A stretch of DNA of 64,000 bases from NCBI RefSeq assembly GCF_022758145.1, contig NZ_JAJVDH010000003.1, forward strand, positions 930,001-994,000. The letters run 5' to 3'. The notes beneath the pieces are model-generated. The model did not search any database, was not told the DNA's origin, and worked only from the letters and a program-made list of their open reading frames with translations. Below, in pieces: positions 54,981 to 64,000 of this stretch. The stretch is from Pontibacter vulgaris. GTDB lineage: Bacteria; Bacteroidota; Bacteroidia; Cytophagales; Hymenobacteraceae. A program made the translations under genes and the position numbers. Position 1 is the first letter of the stretch; each line of letters begins with the position of its first letter.

Positions 54981-56369
54981 TTATTTTGCTGCCAGCTTCT
55001 GGCTTTTCAGGTGTTTTAAGGCGCGGTCCAGTACAGGGTCCTTTTTCTGGATGTAGTCCTGCAGGGTCATTTTAACTTCTATGTCCGGTTTCACGCCATA
55101 GCCTACAAACTCGCGACCGTCGGGGTAAGTGTCTTTTTTGGTGCAGATGCGGGCCATGGCGCCACCTGGCAATTCAAACATAAACGGCTGGCCGGTGCTG
55201 CCAAAAGAGTTCTCTCCTAATTTGGTCATGTGCTGCTGGTTATCGGCATAGATCAGGAAATCTTCGGCGGCGGAGGCTGTGCGGTGCCCGATAAGTATAG
55301 CAGTAGGAACGATCACTTTATCGCTTTGCTTTACCTTGTTGCGGGCAGGCTTGTAGTCAAAATTATGCATCAGTCTATCCTGGTAAGCATTCAGCGATCT
55401 GGCAGCCCAGGCATCACCAACTGTATCTTTCGGGTTTTCGATAAACTTACCCCAGGCCTTAAAGCTGGCCAGGTGCTGGCGCGTAGAGTTTCTTGAACCA
55501 TACAGCAGCGTATCCGGGCTCAGGTAATCCAGAATTTCACGACCTATACTTGTAGAGCCGCCACCGTTATAGCGCAGGTCAACTATAAGCGCTTTGGCTT
55601 TGCGAAGCTCCGGCAACACCTGTATAAATAGCTCATTTATCTTCGGGTCGTGGAAACCGTTAAGGGCCAGGTAAGCAGTCTGGTTTGGGTACCATTTCAG
55701 CTCCAGTAGTTTCATCTCCTCGATGGCCGGGTATACTTCCTTTTCTGCGGTCTTGGCATGCGTCAGCGTCAGGCTTTTCACCTTACCTTTCGGCGTTTTA
55801 TACTTGATGTTATACTTCTCACCTTTCAATCCTTTCAGCATCGTTTCAATAGCCCGGTCCATCAGCACGTAATCTGTAGACGACGCGATGTACGGCAACA
55901 CATTCTGCTTGAGGTGCTCCATAGTTGGCAGGCCATTTACTTCAATAATTTCGCTTCCGATCGGCAATTCATCCTTTGCGCTCAGGTTAGTTCTGGTAAT
56001 AATGGCTTTGTTATCGATGTTGGTCAGAAAGATTTTATACTTACCGAACATACTGGTATACAACAGGGTATCGATACGTTGCGGGAAGTAGATATTAGTA
56101 TGGCCGTCGTTCAGGCTGGCGCAGAATTTTTGCAGCTCACGGTAATATTCGTAGTCATTTGGGGTGTTTTGCACAGAGGTAATAGCCTTGCGGTAGTCGT
56201 TTTCCCACTTGGCACGGTCCACTTTATCCAGAAACACGAAGTTATAGTTTACTTCCTGCCAGAATTTAGACAGGCCATATACTTTATCTTCAGCAGATAA
56301 GGTGTTGGGCAATTGTGCGTTTGCTACTAAGGCAAAAAGCAGCATTAAAGGTAACAGAAGCTTTTTCAT
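54981..56369 (-). CDS. S41-family (C-terminal processing) peptidase
   Basis: This 462-residue secreted protein (MKKLLLPLMLLFALVANAQL) has a helical N-terminal region, a PDZ-like segment (LPIGSEIIEVNGLP, about 145-160) and an S41/TSPc domain with LIVDLRYNGGGSTSIGREIL and the nucleophile region GHRTASAAEDFL, where Ser is in TAS. The ending FVGYGVKPDIEVKMTLQDYI is typical. Such tail-type proteases cut unstructured C-termini in the periplasm. It is followed by the transglutaminase-like gene and preceded by the FtsX permease gene 32 bp away, all on the minus strand. Confidence 0.9.
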   Translation of the reverse strand: MKKLLLPLMLLFALVANAQLPNTLSAEDKVYGLSKFWQEVNYNFVFLDKVDRAKWENDYRKAITSVQNTPNDYEYYRELQKFCASLNDGHTNIYFPQRIDTLLYTSMFGKYKIFLTNIDNKAIITRTNLSAKDELPIGSEIIEVNGLPTMEHLKQNVLPYIASSTDYVLMDRAIETMLKGLKGEKYNIKYKTPKGKVKSLTLTHAKTAEKEVYPAIEEMKLLELKWYPNQTAYLALNGFHDPKINELFIQVLPELRKAKALIVDLRYNGGGSTSIGREILDYLSPDTLLYGSRNSTRQHLASFKAWGKFIENPKDTVGDAWAARSLNAYQDRLMHNFDYKPARNKVKQSDKVIVPTAILIGHRTASAAEDFLIYADNQQHMTKLGENSFGSTGQPFMFELPGGAMARICTKKDTYPDGREFVGYGVKPDIEVKMTLQDYIQKKDPVLDRALKHLKSQKLAAK

Positions 56370-56401
56370 GGTTTTATTTTATACTTGGTGCAGTTACTTA
56401 C

Positions 56402-58759
56402 TTATTCAGTTCTGAGGGACGTGATCGGGTTAGCTACCGCTGTTTTAATGGCATGGAAACTGAGCGTTACCAGCGCGATCAGGAAGGTGGCAATACAGGC
56501 CACGGCAAATACCCACCAGCTCAATTCCGTGCGGTCTGCGTAATCCTGCAACCAGTCATTCATCAGGTACCAGCCTAGAGGCAGCGCCACCACATTGGCC
56601 ACCAGCACCAGCTTCAGGAAATCCTTGCTCAGCATAAAAACTATACTTGCTACCGAGGCTCCTAACACTTTGCGTATGCCAATTTCTTTGGTGCGTTGCT
56701 CCGCTGTAAACAGGGCCAGGCCAAACAATCCAAGGCAGGAAATAAAGATGGCAATGCCTGCAAAGTACTTGGTCAGCTCGCCTATTATAGCTTCTGTTTT
56801 ATATATCTGCTCATAATCGTCATCCATAAAATGATACTCGAACGGGAAAGCCGGATTATGCTTTTTCAGGATGCGCTCGATGGCAGCCAGTGCTTCGGTA
56901 GTTTTTCCCGGCTCTATGCGGGCCAGCATGGTATTGTTGTTCTGTGGCGCTAGTCTCATTACTAATGGTTGCACTTTTACTTGCACCGGTGCCGTATGGA
57001 AATTTTTGATCACCCCGATAATGTGGCCTTTATTAACCCATTCCATCCACTCTCCTACTGGTTGCTGTAATTGCATCAGGCGGGCTGCTTCTTCGTTTAT
57101 CATATAAGCCGCCGTATCGGTACCAAATTCTTTCGAGAACTCGCGGCCACTTTTCAGTTTCACATCCAATGTTTTCAGCAGGTCATAATCCACGGCCATC
57201 ACACTGAACAGGATATCTGCATTCGGGTCTTTTCCTTTCCAGTTTATACTTGTTGAGTTGCCTACTTCTATCGGGCTTTGGTCTGTTGATGACACCGCAA
57301 CTATACCCGGCGTATTCATCAGCTCACGTTTCACCACTTCGTAGCGGTTTCGCAATTCCCCTTCCAGAGGCATATACACCAGGTTATTGCGGTCCATGCC
57401 AATGTTTTTGGTGCGGATAAAGTGTAGTTGCAGGTAAACTACCAGCGTACTGATAATAAGCAGGCCTGAAAGTATAAACTGGAACACCACCAACCCTTTT
57501 CGGAACACGCCTACGCCTTTGTTCATTTTTATAGTTCCTTTCAGTACTACCACCGGGTTAAACGACGACAGGAAAAAGGCCGGGTAGCTGCCCGAAAGTA
57601 TACCGGTAAGTATAGCTACGCCCAGCAACATAGCCATCAGAGACGGGTTAAGCAGGTCCAGCTCAATAAACTTACCAGTTAGCTCATTAAATTTCGGTAA
57701 CAGTATACCTGCCAGGTTCAGGGCCAGGAACAGGGCCAGAAATGCAATAAGCACCGACTCTACCATAAACTGCTTTATCAGCGACGACTTATTGGCGCCA
57801 ATGGCTTTGCGCACGCCTACTTCTTTGGCTCGTTTAGCCGAGCGGGCCGTGGCCAGGTTCATGAAGTTGATGCAGGCAATTACAAGTATAAACAGTGCAA
57901 CTATAGTAAACAGTCGCACATTCCCAATTCTGCCGCCACCCACTTTACCAGCCCTGAAATCATCGTAGAGGTGCATATCAGCTACCGCCTGCACAAAAAC
58001 ATCCGATTTAGATTCTTTGCTGTGGTTACGTATGATCGGCTCTATCTTTTTATTGAAAGCATCTTTATCGGTGCCCGGCTTTAACTGCACAAACGTCCGG
58101 ATACCATAGCCATCCCAGCTTTTTGTCCATTGGTGCATGGGCTGCGAGGCAAGGTCCTGGTACGGCATCAGGTAATCGAACTGCAGCGATGAGTTTTCCG
58201 GAATATCTTTTAAAATACCTGTTATGCGGTAGCTTTCCTGGTTATTTACTTTCACCATTTTATCCAGGGCCGCATCAGCAGAACCAAACAGGTTTTTAGC
58301 CTTTTCTTCTGTAATGACCATGGTATTTGGCTGGCTCAACACCTGCCCCGCACTGCCCTGCAGCAACGGGAAAGTAAATATTTGCATGAAGGCAGGATCT
58401 ACGTAGCGGCCTGTCAGTTTAAGGGCTTTATCGCCGTAAGTAATAAGCTGCATCGATGGCCAGTTCATGCGCGCCGTTTCTTTTACTTCGGGCATTTCCT
58501 GCTCCAGTGCCTCGGCCAGCGGGCCAGGGTTGGCATCGGTGTTCAGGTCTTCGGCGCCCGGGTAATGCTGAATTACACGCACACGGTACAGGTTGTCCAG
58601 GTCCTGGTGGAAACGGTTAAAACTAAGCTCATCCCGAACCCAAAGCAGGATAAGTATACTACAGGTCATACCCAGCGCCAGCCCCGAAATATTGATCAGG
58701 GAGAAAACCTTGTGGCGCATCAGGTTGCGGTAGGCCATTTTGAGATAGTTCTTAATCAT
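56402..58759 (-). CDS. MacB/FtsX-type ABC transporter permease
   Basis: This 785-residue permease has the MacB_PCD topology: a membrane helix at residues 18-40 (FSLINISGLALGMTCSILIL), a large periplasmic domain, three helices near 290-410 with the FtsX motif RSAKRAKEVGVRKAIGANKS, a second periplasmic domain and a last FtsX unit (AEQRTKEIGIRKVLGASVAS). No ATPase gene is adjacent; Bacteroidota members often rely on a distant one. Divergent from it is a sigma-54 regulator/kinase pair, a typical arrangement suggesting envelope-stress control of this permease. The transported substrate is unknown. Confidence 0.92.
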   Translation of the reverse strand: MIKNYLKMAYRNLMRHKVFSLINISGLALGMTCSILILLWVRDELSFNRFHQDLDNLYRVRVIQHYPGAEDLNTDANPGPLAEALEQEMPEVKETARMNWPSMQLITYGDKALKLTGRYVDPAFMQIFTFPLLQGSAGQVLSQPNTMVITEEKAKNLFGSADAALDKMVKVNNQESYRITGILKDIPENSSLQFDYLMPYQDLASQPMHQWTKSWDGYGIRTFVQLKPGTDKDAFNKKIEPIIRNHSKESKSDVFVQAVADMHLYDDFRAGKVGGGRIGNVRLFTIVALFILVIACINFMNLATARSAKRAKEVGVRKAIGANKSSLIKQFMVESVLIAFLALFLALNLAGILLPKFNELTGKFIELDLLNPSLMAMLLGVAILTGILSGSYPAFFLSSFNPVVVLKGTIKMNKGVGVFRKGLVVFQFILSGLLIISTLVVYLQLHFIRTKNIGMDRNNLVYMPLEGELRNRYEVVKRELMNTPGIVAVSSTDQSPIEVGNSTSINWKGKDPNADILFSVMAVDYDLLKTLDVKLKSGREFSKEFGTDTAAYMINEEAARLMQLQQPVGEWMEWVNKGHIIGVIKNFHTAPVQVKVQPLVMRLAPQNNNTMLARIEPGKTTEALAAIERILKKHNPAFPFEYHFMDDDYEQIYKTEAIIGELTKYFAGIAIFISCLGLFGLALFTAEQRTKEIGIRKVLGASVASIVFMLSKDFLKLVLVANVVALPLGWYLMNDWLQDYADRTELSWWVFAVACIATFLIALVTLSFHAIKTAVANPITSLRTE

Positions 58760-59112
58760 AGTCTTGGAAATTTATCTGCACCAATATTAAATCTCAGTTT
58801 TGAACAGAAGCAAGTATAAGGCTGCCTCCAGACAAACTGGCAAGAAATTAAAATGCCAGTTTTTCATATTACTGATTATCAATAAGTTAATAGAAATATA
58901 AAATTAAAAACTGTACGCTTCCGATACACATTTCGGGAGAACAACTGTGCGGTTGCGTTACAGCATTTTGAGAGGCAGAATACTATAAATTGTATTAAGC
59001 TAACCTTTGTGAGATGGCAGCAGGCTCCCTGTTTGCAGGCTATAAACTAGAGAAGTATAAAACTCCGGATAAATTATTTAAATTCGGTATCAGAACCAGA
59101 ATTGCTTGCACT
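58760..59112. other. Divergent promoter region
   Basis: About 350 bp between the permease and the response-regulator genes. It holds the 9-bp inverted repeat aaactggca/tgccagttt at 58834-58862. No gene is supported. Confidence 0.55.
58834..58862. repeat. 9-bp perfect inverted repeat in the divergent region
   Basis: aaactggca at 58834-58842 and tgccagttt at 58854-58862. It may be an enhancer-like site for the adjacent sigma-54 activator or an RNA hairpin. Confidence 0.5.
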
Positions 59113-60483
59113 ATGGCCACAGGAAAAACCGGCAGAGTTTTAATAGTTGACGATGAAACCGACGTGCTTTTTGCGCTGAAAATGCTGCTGAAGACGGAGG
59201 TAAAGGAAGTTGTAACCGAGAAAAATCCGGATAACCTGCTGAGCTTGCTGGCAAAAGAAAAGTTTGATGTCATTTTACTGGACATGAACTTTAAAAGTGC
59301 ACTTAACACCGGCAACGAAGGCCTGTACTGGCTGCGGCAGATTCTGGAAAAAGACAAGGACGCTACGGTTATATTGATCACGGCCTACGGCGATGTGGAG
59401 CTGGCTGTAAAATCTTTGAAACAAGGCGCTTACGACTTTATAGTAAAGCCCTGGCACAACGATAAATTGCTGGAAACACTGCACAATGCCCTGCAGGCTA
59501 AAAGCGGCAAAAAGTCAGGCAAGGTAACAGAAAGCACCACTACCCATACCTCTATACTTGGCCAGTCCGAGGCAATACAGGATATACTTTATAAGATCGA
59601 AAAGATTGCACCCACCGAGGCCAACGTGCTTATACTTGGCGAGAACGGAACAGGCAAAGAACTGGTAGCACGCGCGCTTCATGAGAAATCTTTCAGGGCC
59701 AGCAAGCCTTTTGTAAGTATAGATGTTGCCGCCCTTACCGATACCTTGTTTGAGAGTGAGCTTTTCGGGTTTAAAAAAGGCGCTTTTACCGATGCCAAAG
59801 AAGACCGCAAAGGGCGCTTTGAAGCTGCAAATGGCGGCACTTTGTTTTTAGATGAGATTGGTAACATCTCCCCAGCCATGCAGGCCAAACTGCTTACTGT
59901 TCTGCAAAACCGTCAGGTAACGCCGCTGGGCTCCAACACGCCTGTGCCTGTCGATATCCGGTTAATCTCCGCTACCAACGAGCCCATTTACGAACTGGCC
60001 GCTAAGAACCTGTTCCGTAAAGACCTGATATACCGCATCAATACCGTAGAAATTACGCTGCCACCATTGCGCCAGCGCCACGGCGACGTAGAATTACTGG
60101 CTCGTCATTTTGCAGGAATCTATGCTGAAAAGAACCACAAACCTGTTCCCGAATTTGCACCCGCAACTATACAAAAACTAAATCAGCATAGCTGGCCCGG
60201 CAACGTGCGCGAGCTGCAACATTGCGTGGAGCGCGCCATTATACTTGCCGAAGGCAATGTGCTGCAACCCCAGGATTTCAGTTTCTCGGCTATGGAAATG
60301 GCTACTGCAACACAGGCTGGCCCGATTTATACTTCCGACACCAGCATGCCACTAAGTGAGATTGAGCGCGAAACCATACGCCGTGTGATCGAGAAGAACA
60401 AAGGCAATATTTCTAAAGCTGCCAAAGAACTTGGTCTAACCCGCACTGCTCTTTACCGCCGCCTGAACAAGTATGATATCTAA
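59113..60483 (+). CDS. Sigma-54-dependent response regulator (NtrC type)
   Basis: This protein of 456 residues starts at ATG 59113 (MATGKTGRVLIVDDETDVLF); the upstream frame adds 33 unconserved residues. It has a receiver domain with D57 as phosphorylation site (VILLDMNF), a sigma-54 AAA+ domain with GENGTGKE (Walker A), the L1 loop GAFTDA instead of the textbook GAFTGA (common in Bacteroidota), Walker B LFLDEIG, and a Fis-type HTH (GNISKAAKELGLTRTALYRR). It should activate sigma-54 promoters after phosphorylation by the kinase gene that overlaps its end by 11 bp. Confidence 0.93.
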   Translation: MATGKTGRVLIVDDETDVLFALKMLLKTEVKEVVTEKNPDNLLSLLAKEKFDVILLDMNFKSALNTGNEGLYWLRQILEKDKDATVILITAYGDVELAVKSLKQGAYDFIVKPWHNDKLLETLHNALQAKSGKKSGKVTESTTTHTSILGQSEAIQDILYKIEKIAPTEANVLILGENGTGKELVARALHEKSFRASKPFVSIDVAALTDTLFESELFGFKKGAFTDAKEDRKGRFEAANGGTLFLDEIGNISPAMQAKLLTVLQNRQVTPLGSNTPVPVDIRLISATNEPIYELAAKNLFRKDLIYRINTVEITLPPLRQRHGDVELLARHFAGIYAEKNHKPVPEFAPATIQKLNQHSWPGNVRELQHCVERAIILAEGNVLQPQDFSFSAMEMATATQAGPIYTSDTSMPLSEIERETIRRVIEKNKGNISKAAKELGLTRTALYRRLNKYDI

Positions 60484-61828
60484 GCGACTGGAACTCGGGC
60501 TGTTTGTCCGTTTTATACTTTTGCTGGGCATGATGTATGTCACGCTCCAGTACCTGGTGCAGTTTACCTGGCTACAGGTAACATCGGGCGTACTGGTTAT
60601 GCTGGCACAGGTCTGGGAAATGGCCCGTTACGTAACCCGCAGCAACAACGAGCTGGCCAGGTTCCTGGAGGCCGTAAAACAACGCGACTTTTCGCAGCGA
60701 TTCAACGAACATTCCAATACCTCGCTGCAGGAACTGCATAAAGCCTTTAACCTGATCAATAATACATTTAAGCAGTTGCACATAGAGCGCGAAGCGCAGT
60801 TCCAGTACATGCAAACTATACTTCAGTTGGTGGATACCGGCATTATAGCGGTTGATGCAGAAACCGGCGAAGTGGAATGGGTAAACGATGCTTTTAAAAA
60901 GATACTGGGCGTGCCTTACCTTAAAAGTATAAACTCCCTGGAAAGCCGCTACCCTAACTTGTTTGAGTCGCTGCAAAGTATAAAATCCGGTGAAAGTATA
61001 CTTGTGAAGCTGAAGTTACCAAGCGGGCAGTCGCAGTTACTGGTTTCGGCTACAACGTTTACTATGCAGCACCGCGACCTGCAGCTTATAGTACTTAAAA
61101 ATGTAAGCGCCACCGTAGATGCCACCGAAACCGAAGCCTGGCAAAAACTGCTCCGCGTGATGACACACGAGATCATGAATTCGGTTGCGCCAATCGCTTC
61201 ATTAGCAGACACGTTGGGCAAACATTTACACTCGGAACGCGAACGCTATACTTCAGAACCCGATACGCCACTGGATGTAGAGCTGTTGGAAGATACAGAA
61301 GAAGGTATTGGCATTATTAAAAAGCGCAGCGAAGGACTTTTACGCTTCACGCAGTTTTACCGCAATTTAAATAAACAGCAGAACCTCAACCTGACTACCA
61401 TTTACGTGCAGGAACTGTTCAAAAGTATAGATGCCCTGATGCGCCCGCGCCTGGAAGAGGAAGGTATAGAATTTATCTGCAAAGTATCGCCTACCGACCT
61501 TACTATAAACGGAGATGTGAACCTGCTGGAACAGGTACTTATCAACCTTATAACGAATGCACAACGAGCTGTACGCGGGCGACCATCACCGCAAATTATA
61601 CTTGTAGCCAAACAGCAGGACGGCAAAGTAACGATTGAAGTACACGACAACGGCACCGGCATACCCGAAGAACTGCTGGAAAACATTTTTATACCTTTCT
61701 TCACCTCACACAAAGACGGTTCCGGCATCGGGCTCAGCTTGTCCAAACACATCATGCACCTGCACAAAGGAAGTATACAGGTAGAAAGCGAAGAAGGCGT
61801 TGGCAGCACCTTTAAGCTGGTGTTTTAA
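60473..61828 (+). CDS. Sensor histidine kinase partner of the NtrC-type regulator
   Basis: This 451-residue kinase overlaps the regulator gene by 11 bp, so expression is coupled. Two membrane helices lie in residues 8-45 (GLFVRFILLLGMMYVTLQYL and VTSGVLVMLAQVWEM), with no large periplasmic sensor, followed by a HAMP/PAS-like region (about 60-215). The H-box is RVMTHEIMNSVAPI with H232. The ATPase domain shows NLITNAQRAV, DNGTGIPEEL, IFIPFFTSHKDGSGIGLSLS and GVGSTFKLVF. It resembles NtrY-like kinases. The signal is unknown; lack of a periplasmic domain points to membrane or cytoplasmic sensing. Confidence 0.92.
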   Translation: MISKRLELGLFVRFILLLGMMYVTLQYLVQFTWLQVTSGVLVMLAQVWEMARYVTRSNNELARFLEAVKQRDFSQRFNEHSNTSLQELHKAFNLINNTFKQLHIEREAQFQYMQTILQLVDTGIIAVDAETGEVEWVNDAFKKILGVPYLKSINSLESRYPNLFESLQSIKSGESILVKLKLPSGQSQLLVSATTFTMQHRDLQLIVLKNVSATVDATETEAWQKLLRVMTHEIMNSVAPIASLADTLGKHLHSERERYTSEPDTPLDVELLEDTEEGIGIIKKRSEGLLRFTQFYRNLNKQQNLNLTTIYVQELFKSIDALMRPRLEEEGIEFICKVSPTDLTINGDVNLLEQVLINLITNAQRAVRGRPSPQIILVAKQQDGKVTIEVHDNGTGIPEELLENIFIPFFTSHKDGSGIGLSLSKHIMHLHKGSIQVESEEGVGSTFKLVF

Positions 61829-61980
61829 TTCTGTACAGACACCATACTTTGCGTCTTGGGGCTACAAAACACAGAACCCTCCTTTCCCAATTTCTTCCAT
61901 CAGTCAGATTTATACTTATACTTTATTTAAACTTCTAGCCCTTTAAAATCCAAAAACAATTTTACTTAAATTATCTTTTT

Positions 61981-62016
61981 ATAGATTTTTCGAAGTTATA
62001 TATAGATAAAATCTAT
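61981..62016. promoter_or_regulatory. OxyR-like operator upstream of catalase
   Basis: atagataaaatctat at 62002-62016 fits the OxyR half-site pattern ATAG-n-t-nnn-a-n-CTAT exactly. Another ATAG lies 21 bp upstream at 61981 (22 expected). It is about 70 bp before the catalase start. Confidence 0.45.
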
Positions 62017-62084
62017 GAACATAACCTTACAAGATAGAGTATATCGTTTTAGCAAACTTATTCACTATCAACCGGTAACGCGTT

Positions 62085-63725
62085 ATGAAAGAAAAAAAAA
62101 AGTATCGTACTGCAACTTCAGGAAACGGCCATAAAGGCAACGGAAAAGATAACTCCCGCACACTCACCACCCGCCAGGGCCACCCCGTAACCGATAACCA
62201 GAACATTAGAACGGTTGGCAATCGCGGCCCTGCCACTATGGAGAACTACCACTTCATTGAAAAGATATCGCACTTCGACCGCGAACGTGTGCCGGAGCGT
62301 GTTGTGCATGCCCGTGGCGCCGGTGCGCATGGCGTTTTCCAAGCATATGGCACTGTGGGCAGCGACCCGGTTGAGAAATTTACCCGCGCAAAAGTTTTCA
62401 AGAAAGGTAAAGAAACGCCGGTTTTTGTACGCTTCTCTACGGTTGGCCACGGTACGCACTCACCGGAAACACTCCGCGATCCGCGTGGCTTTGCTGTTAA
62501 GTTCTATACCGAAGATGGCAACTGGGATCTGGTAGGCAATAACCTGAAGATCTTTTTCATACGCGATGCCATGAAATTCCCGGACCTGATCCACTCGCAG
62601 AAACCCGACCCCGTAACCAACATCCAGAGCGCTGAACGCATTTTCGATTTCTTCTCTGGTACCCCTGAAGCTACTCACATGATCACGTTCCTGTATTCGC
62701 CGTGGGGCATTCCGGCTACATACCGCCAGATGCAGGGCTCGGGTGTGAACACCTATAAATGGGTAAATTCTGATGGCGAAGCAGTGCTGGTGAAATACCA
62801 CTGGGAGCCGATGAAACAAGGTATCTGCAACCTGACCCAGAAAGAGGCGCAGGAAATACAAGGCAAAAACTTTAACCACGCTACCCAGGACCTATATGAA
62901 GCCATTGAACGCGGCGATTTTCCGGAGTGGGAACTGAATGTGCAGATCATGAGTGACGACGACCATCCGGAACTTGACTTTGACCCGCTGGATGACACCA
63001 AACTATGGCCGAAAGAGCAATTCCCATGGCATCCGGTCGGCAAAATGACCCTGAACCGCAACCCTGTCGATTACTTTAACGAGGTAGAACTAGCCGCTTT
63101 TGGTACAGGTGTGCTGGTGGATGGTTTGGATTTCTCTGACGACAAAATGCTGCAGGGCCGTACCTTCTCTTACTCCGATACACAACGTTACCGTGTGGGA
63201 GCCAACTATCTGCAGTTACCAATAAACGCTCCTAAAGTACATGTGGCAACTAACCAGCGCGGAGGTCAGATGGCTTTCGATACCGATTTTGCTGAAGGCC
63301 AGAACATCCATGTAAACTATGAGCCATCTATACTTGGTGGTTTGCAGGAAGCCCCGAAAGCCGGAAAAGATTATACCCCACGCTACGAAGCGAATTTGGT
63401 GCGCCAGAAAATAGACCGCCAGAACAACTTCGGGCAGGCCGGCGAAACGTTCCGCAATTTTGAAGATTGGGAACGAGAAGAACTGATCAACAACCTGGGT
63501 AACGACCTGGCCAAGTGCGACACCCGCATCCAGGAGAAAATGCTGGAATATTTTACCCAAGCCGACGAAAACTATGGCCGACTGGTAAAAGAGAAAATTG
63601 CAGAAGTAACCAAAATGATGAAGCAGAAACAGACACCTGGCACCGATGGACCGCTAGGCAATGTAACCGGCGAAGAAGGCGTAAAACATGCGCAGAAAAA
63701 ATCACACTCGGCCAAGCCGTATTAA
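62085..63725 (+). CDS. Catalase, clade 1-like monofunctional heme catalase
   Basis: This 546-residue protein is a heme catalase (2 H2O2 to O2 plus water). The catalytic His lies in [13 protein letters not shown], the Asn in [15 protein letters not shown], and the proximal heme Tyr in [12 protein letters not shown]. The stretch [20 protein letters not shown] is like the small-subunit clade 1 enzymes of Bacillus KatA type rather than the large KatE. The N-terminal 40 residues are polar and the C-terminus has a basic tail ending HSAKPY. It stands alone, has a terminator behind it and an OxyR-like site in front, so peroxide induction is likely. Confidence 0.94.
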   Translation: MKEKKKYRTATSGNGHKGNGKDNSRTLTTRQGHPVTDNQNIRTVGNRGPATMENYHFIEKISHFDRERVPERVVHARGAGAHGVFQAYGTVGSDPVEKFTRAKVFKKGKETPVFVRFSTVGHGTHSPETLRDPRGFAVKFYTEDGNWDLVGNNLKIFFIRDAMKFPDLIHSQKPDPVTNIQSAERIFDFFSGTPEATHMITFLYSPWGIPATYRQMQGSGVNTYKWVNSDGEAVLVKYHWEPMKQGICNLTQKEAQEIQGKNFNHATQDLYEAIERGDFPEWELNVQIMSDDDHPELDFDPLDDTKLWPKEQFPWHPVGKMTLNRNPVDYFNEVELAAFGTGVLVDGLDFSDDKMLQGRTFSYSDTQRYRVGANYLQLPINAPKVHVATNQRGGQMAFDTDFAEGQNIHVNYEPSILGGLQEAPKAGKDYTPRYEANLVRQKIDRQNNFGQAGETFRNFEDWEREELINNLGNDLAKCDTRIQEKMLEYFTQADENYGRLVKEKIAEVTKMMKQKQTPGTDGPLGNVTGEEGVKHAQKKSHSAKPY

Positions 63726-63757
63726 GCTATACTTAACTAAAGTGTAAGTCTGATTTA

Positions 63758-63799
63758 AAACCGTGGCCAGCCAATTCAGAAGCTGGTCATGGTTTTTTT
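63758..63799 (+). terminator. Terminator after the catalase gene
   Basis: Arms aaccgtggccagc and gctggtcatggtt pair with two G-T pairs, followed by seven Ts. Confidence 0.8.
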
Positions 63800-63988
63800 G
63801 CGTTTATACTACCCCAAATTTCACCATAAAAAAATGCTTCCCGCTATTACAGCCCGGTTTTCGTACATTTCTCTAAGTGCTTATTCTTAGAAAAGCAGAA
63901 ACATAGGCTTAATTGAATATTTATTTAGCCATAACGCGCATCAATTTATCGGAATGCTTACATTTAGGCCCGTTATACTTAGCCTACT

Positions 63989-64000
63989 ATGAAAAAACAT
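63989..64000 (+). CDS. Possible start of a truncated gene at the right edge
   Basis: atgaaaaaacat is an ATG with a Lys-rich start (MKKH) typical of signal peptides, and the window ends here. The product cannot be identified. Confidence 0.3.

Noticed and set aside
58834-58862. Sigma-54 promoter (TGGCA...TTGC) before the permease
   Set aside because: GG and GC are 14 bases apart instead of 10, and the block is an inverted repeat.
1-64000. CRISPR array
   Set aside because: No run of regularly spaced direct repeats is visible on either strand, and no cas-type gene is present.

Overview
The window is chromosomal DNA of a Bacteroidota bacterium, most likely a Cytophagales member close to Pontibacter/Hymenobacteraceae. 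Grounds: a SusC/SusD outer-membrane pair, lipoproteins with Bacteroidota-style leaders, few Shine-Dalgarno sites, a TAtaTTTG (-7 type) promoter box, a tmRNA tag GEYNYAMAA, and sigma-54 regulator/FtsX-permease pairs. The species is inferred from gene content, not proven.

Region 1 (1-26.0 kb) reads as a peptidoglycan (cell-wall sugar) utilisation locus. It holds two N-acetylmuramoyl-L-alanine amidases (1-594 partial; 13937-14557), a NagZ-type GH3 fused to a serine beta-lactamase-fold domain, a NagX/HGSNAT-like membrane acetyltransferase, a DeoR regulator, a large FAD/Fe-S D-lactate-type dehydrogenase, a sodium:solute symporter, MurQ (MurNAc-6-P etherase, which releases D-lactate), a metallophosphatase/beta-propeller protein, a GH9 enzyme whose polysaccharide-deacetylase partner lies in the -1 frame behind an A_AAA_AAG slippery site, a GHL10 (DUF187) glycosidase-like protein, a DUF4397 lipoprotein, SusD, SusC and NamZ (DUF1343). 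Together they could import and trim wall fragments, split MurNAc ethers and oxidise the released lactate. No MurNAc kinase is visible.

Region 2 (27.34-53.18 kb) is an integrated element of about 25.8 kb inserted at the 3' end of ssrA (tmRNA, 53170-53536, minus strand). The short ssrA 3'-end repeat recurs at 27335, next to a tyrosine integrase, and the old ssrA terminator is stranded beyond it. The element carries integrase, an HTH protein, a gene II/X-type replication protein, a heavy-metal block (DUF6660, RND-TolC fusion, adaptor, Fur, DUF3703, P-type ATPase, GDCCVxC protein, MerTP-like transporter, ArsR), a RloC/PrrC-like AAA_13 ATPase with a small membrane-anchored neighbour, an SRAP protease, a secreted NUC1 nuclease, two GIY-YIG proteins, an XRE regulator and an intact IS256-family element with an 8-bp target duplication. 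The heptamer TATACTT/AAGTATA, extremely common in the flanking DNA, is nearly absent here.

Region 3 (53.2-64 kb) is core-like: ssrA, a transglutaminase-like protein, an S41 peptidase, a MacB-type FtsX permease, a divergent sigma-54 response regulator/histidine kinase pair, and a clade-1-type catalase preceded by an OxyR-like half site.
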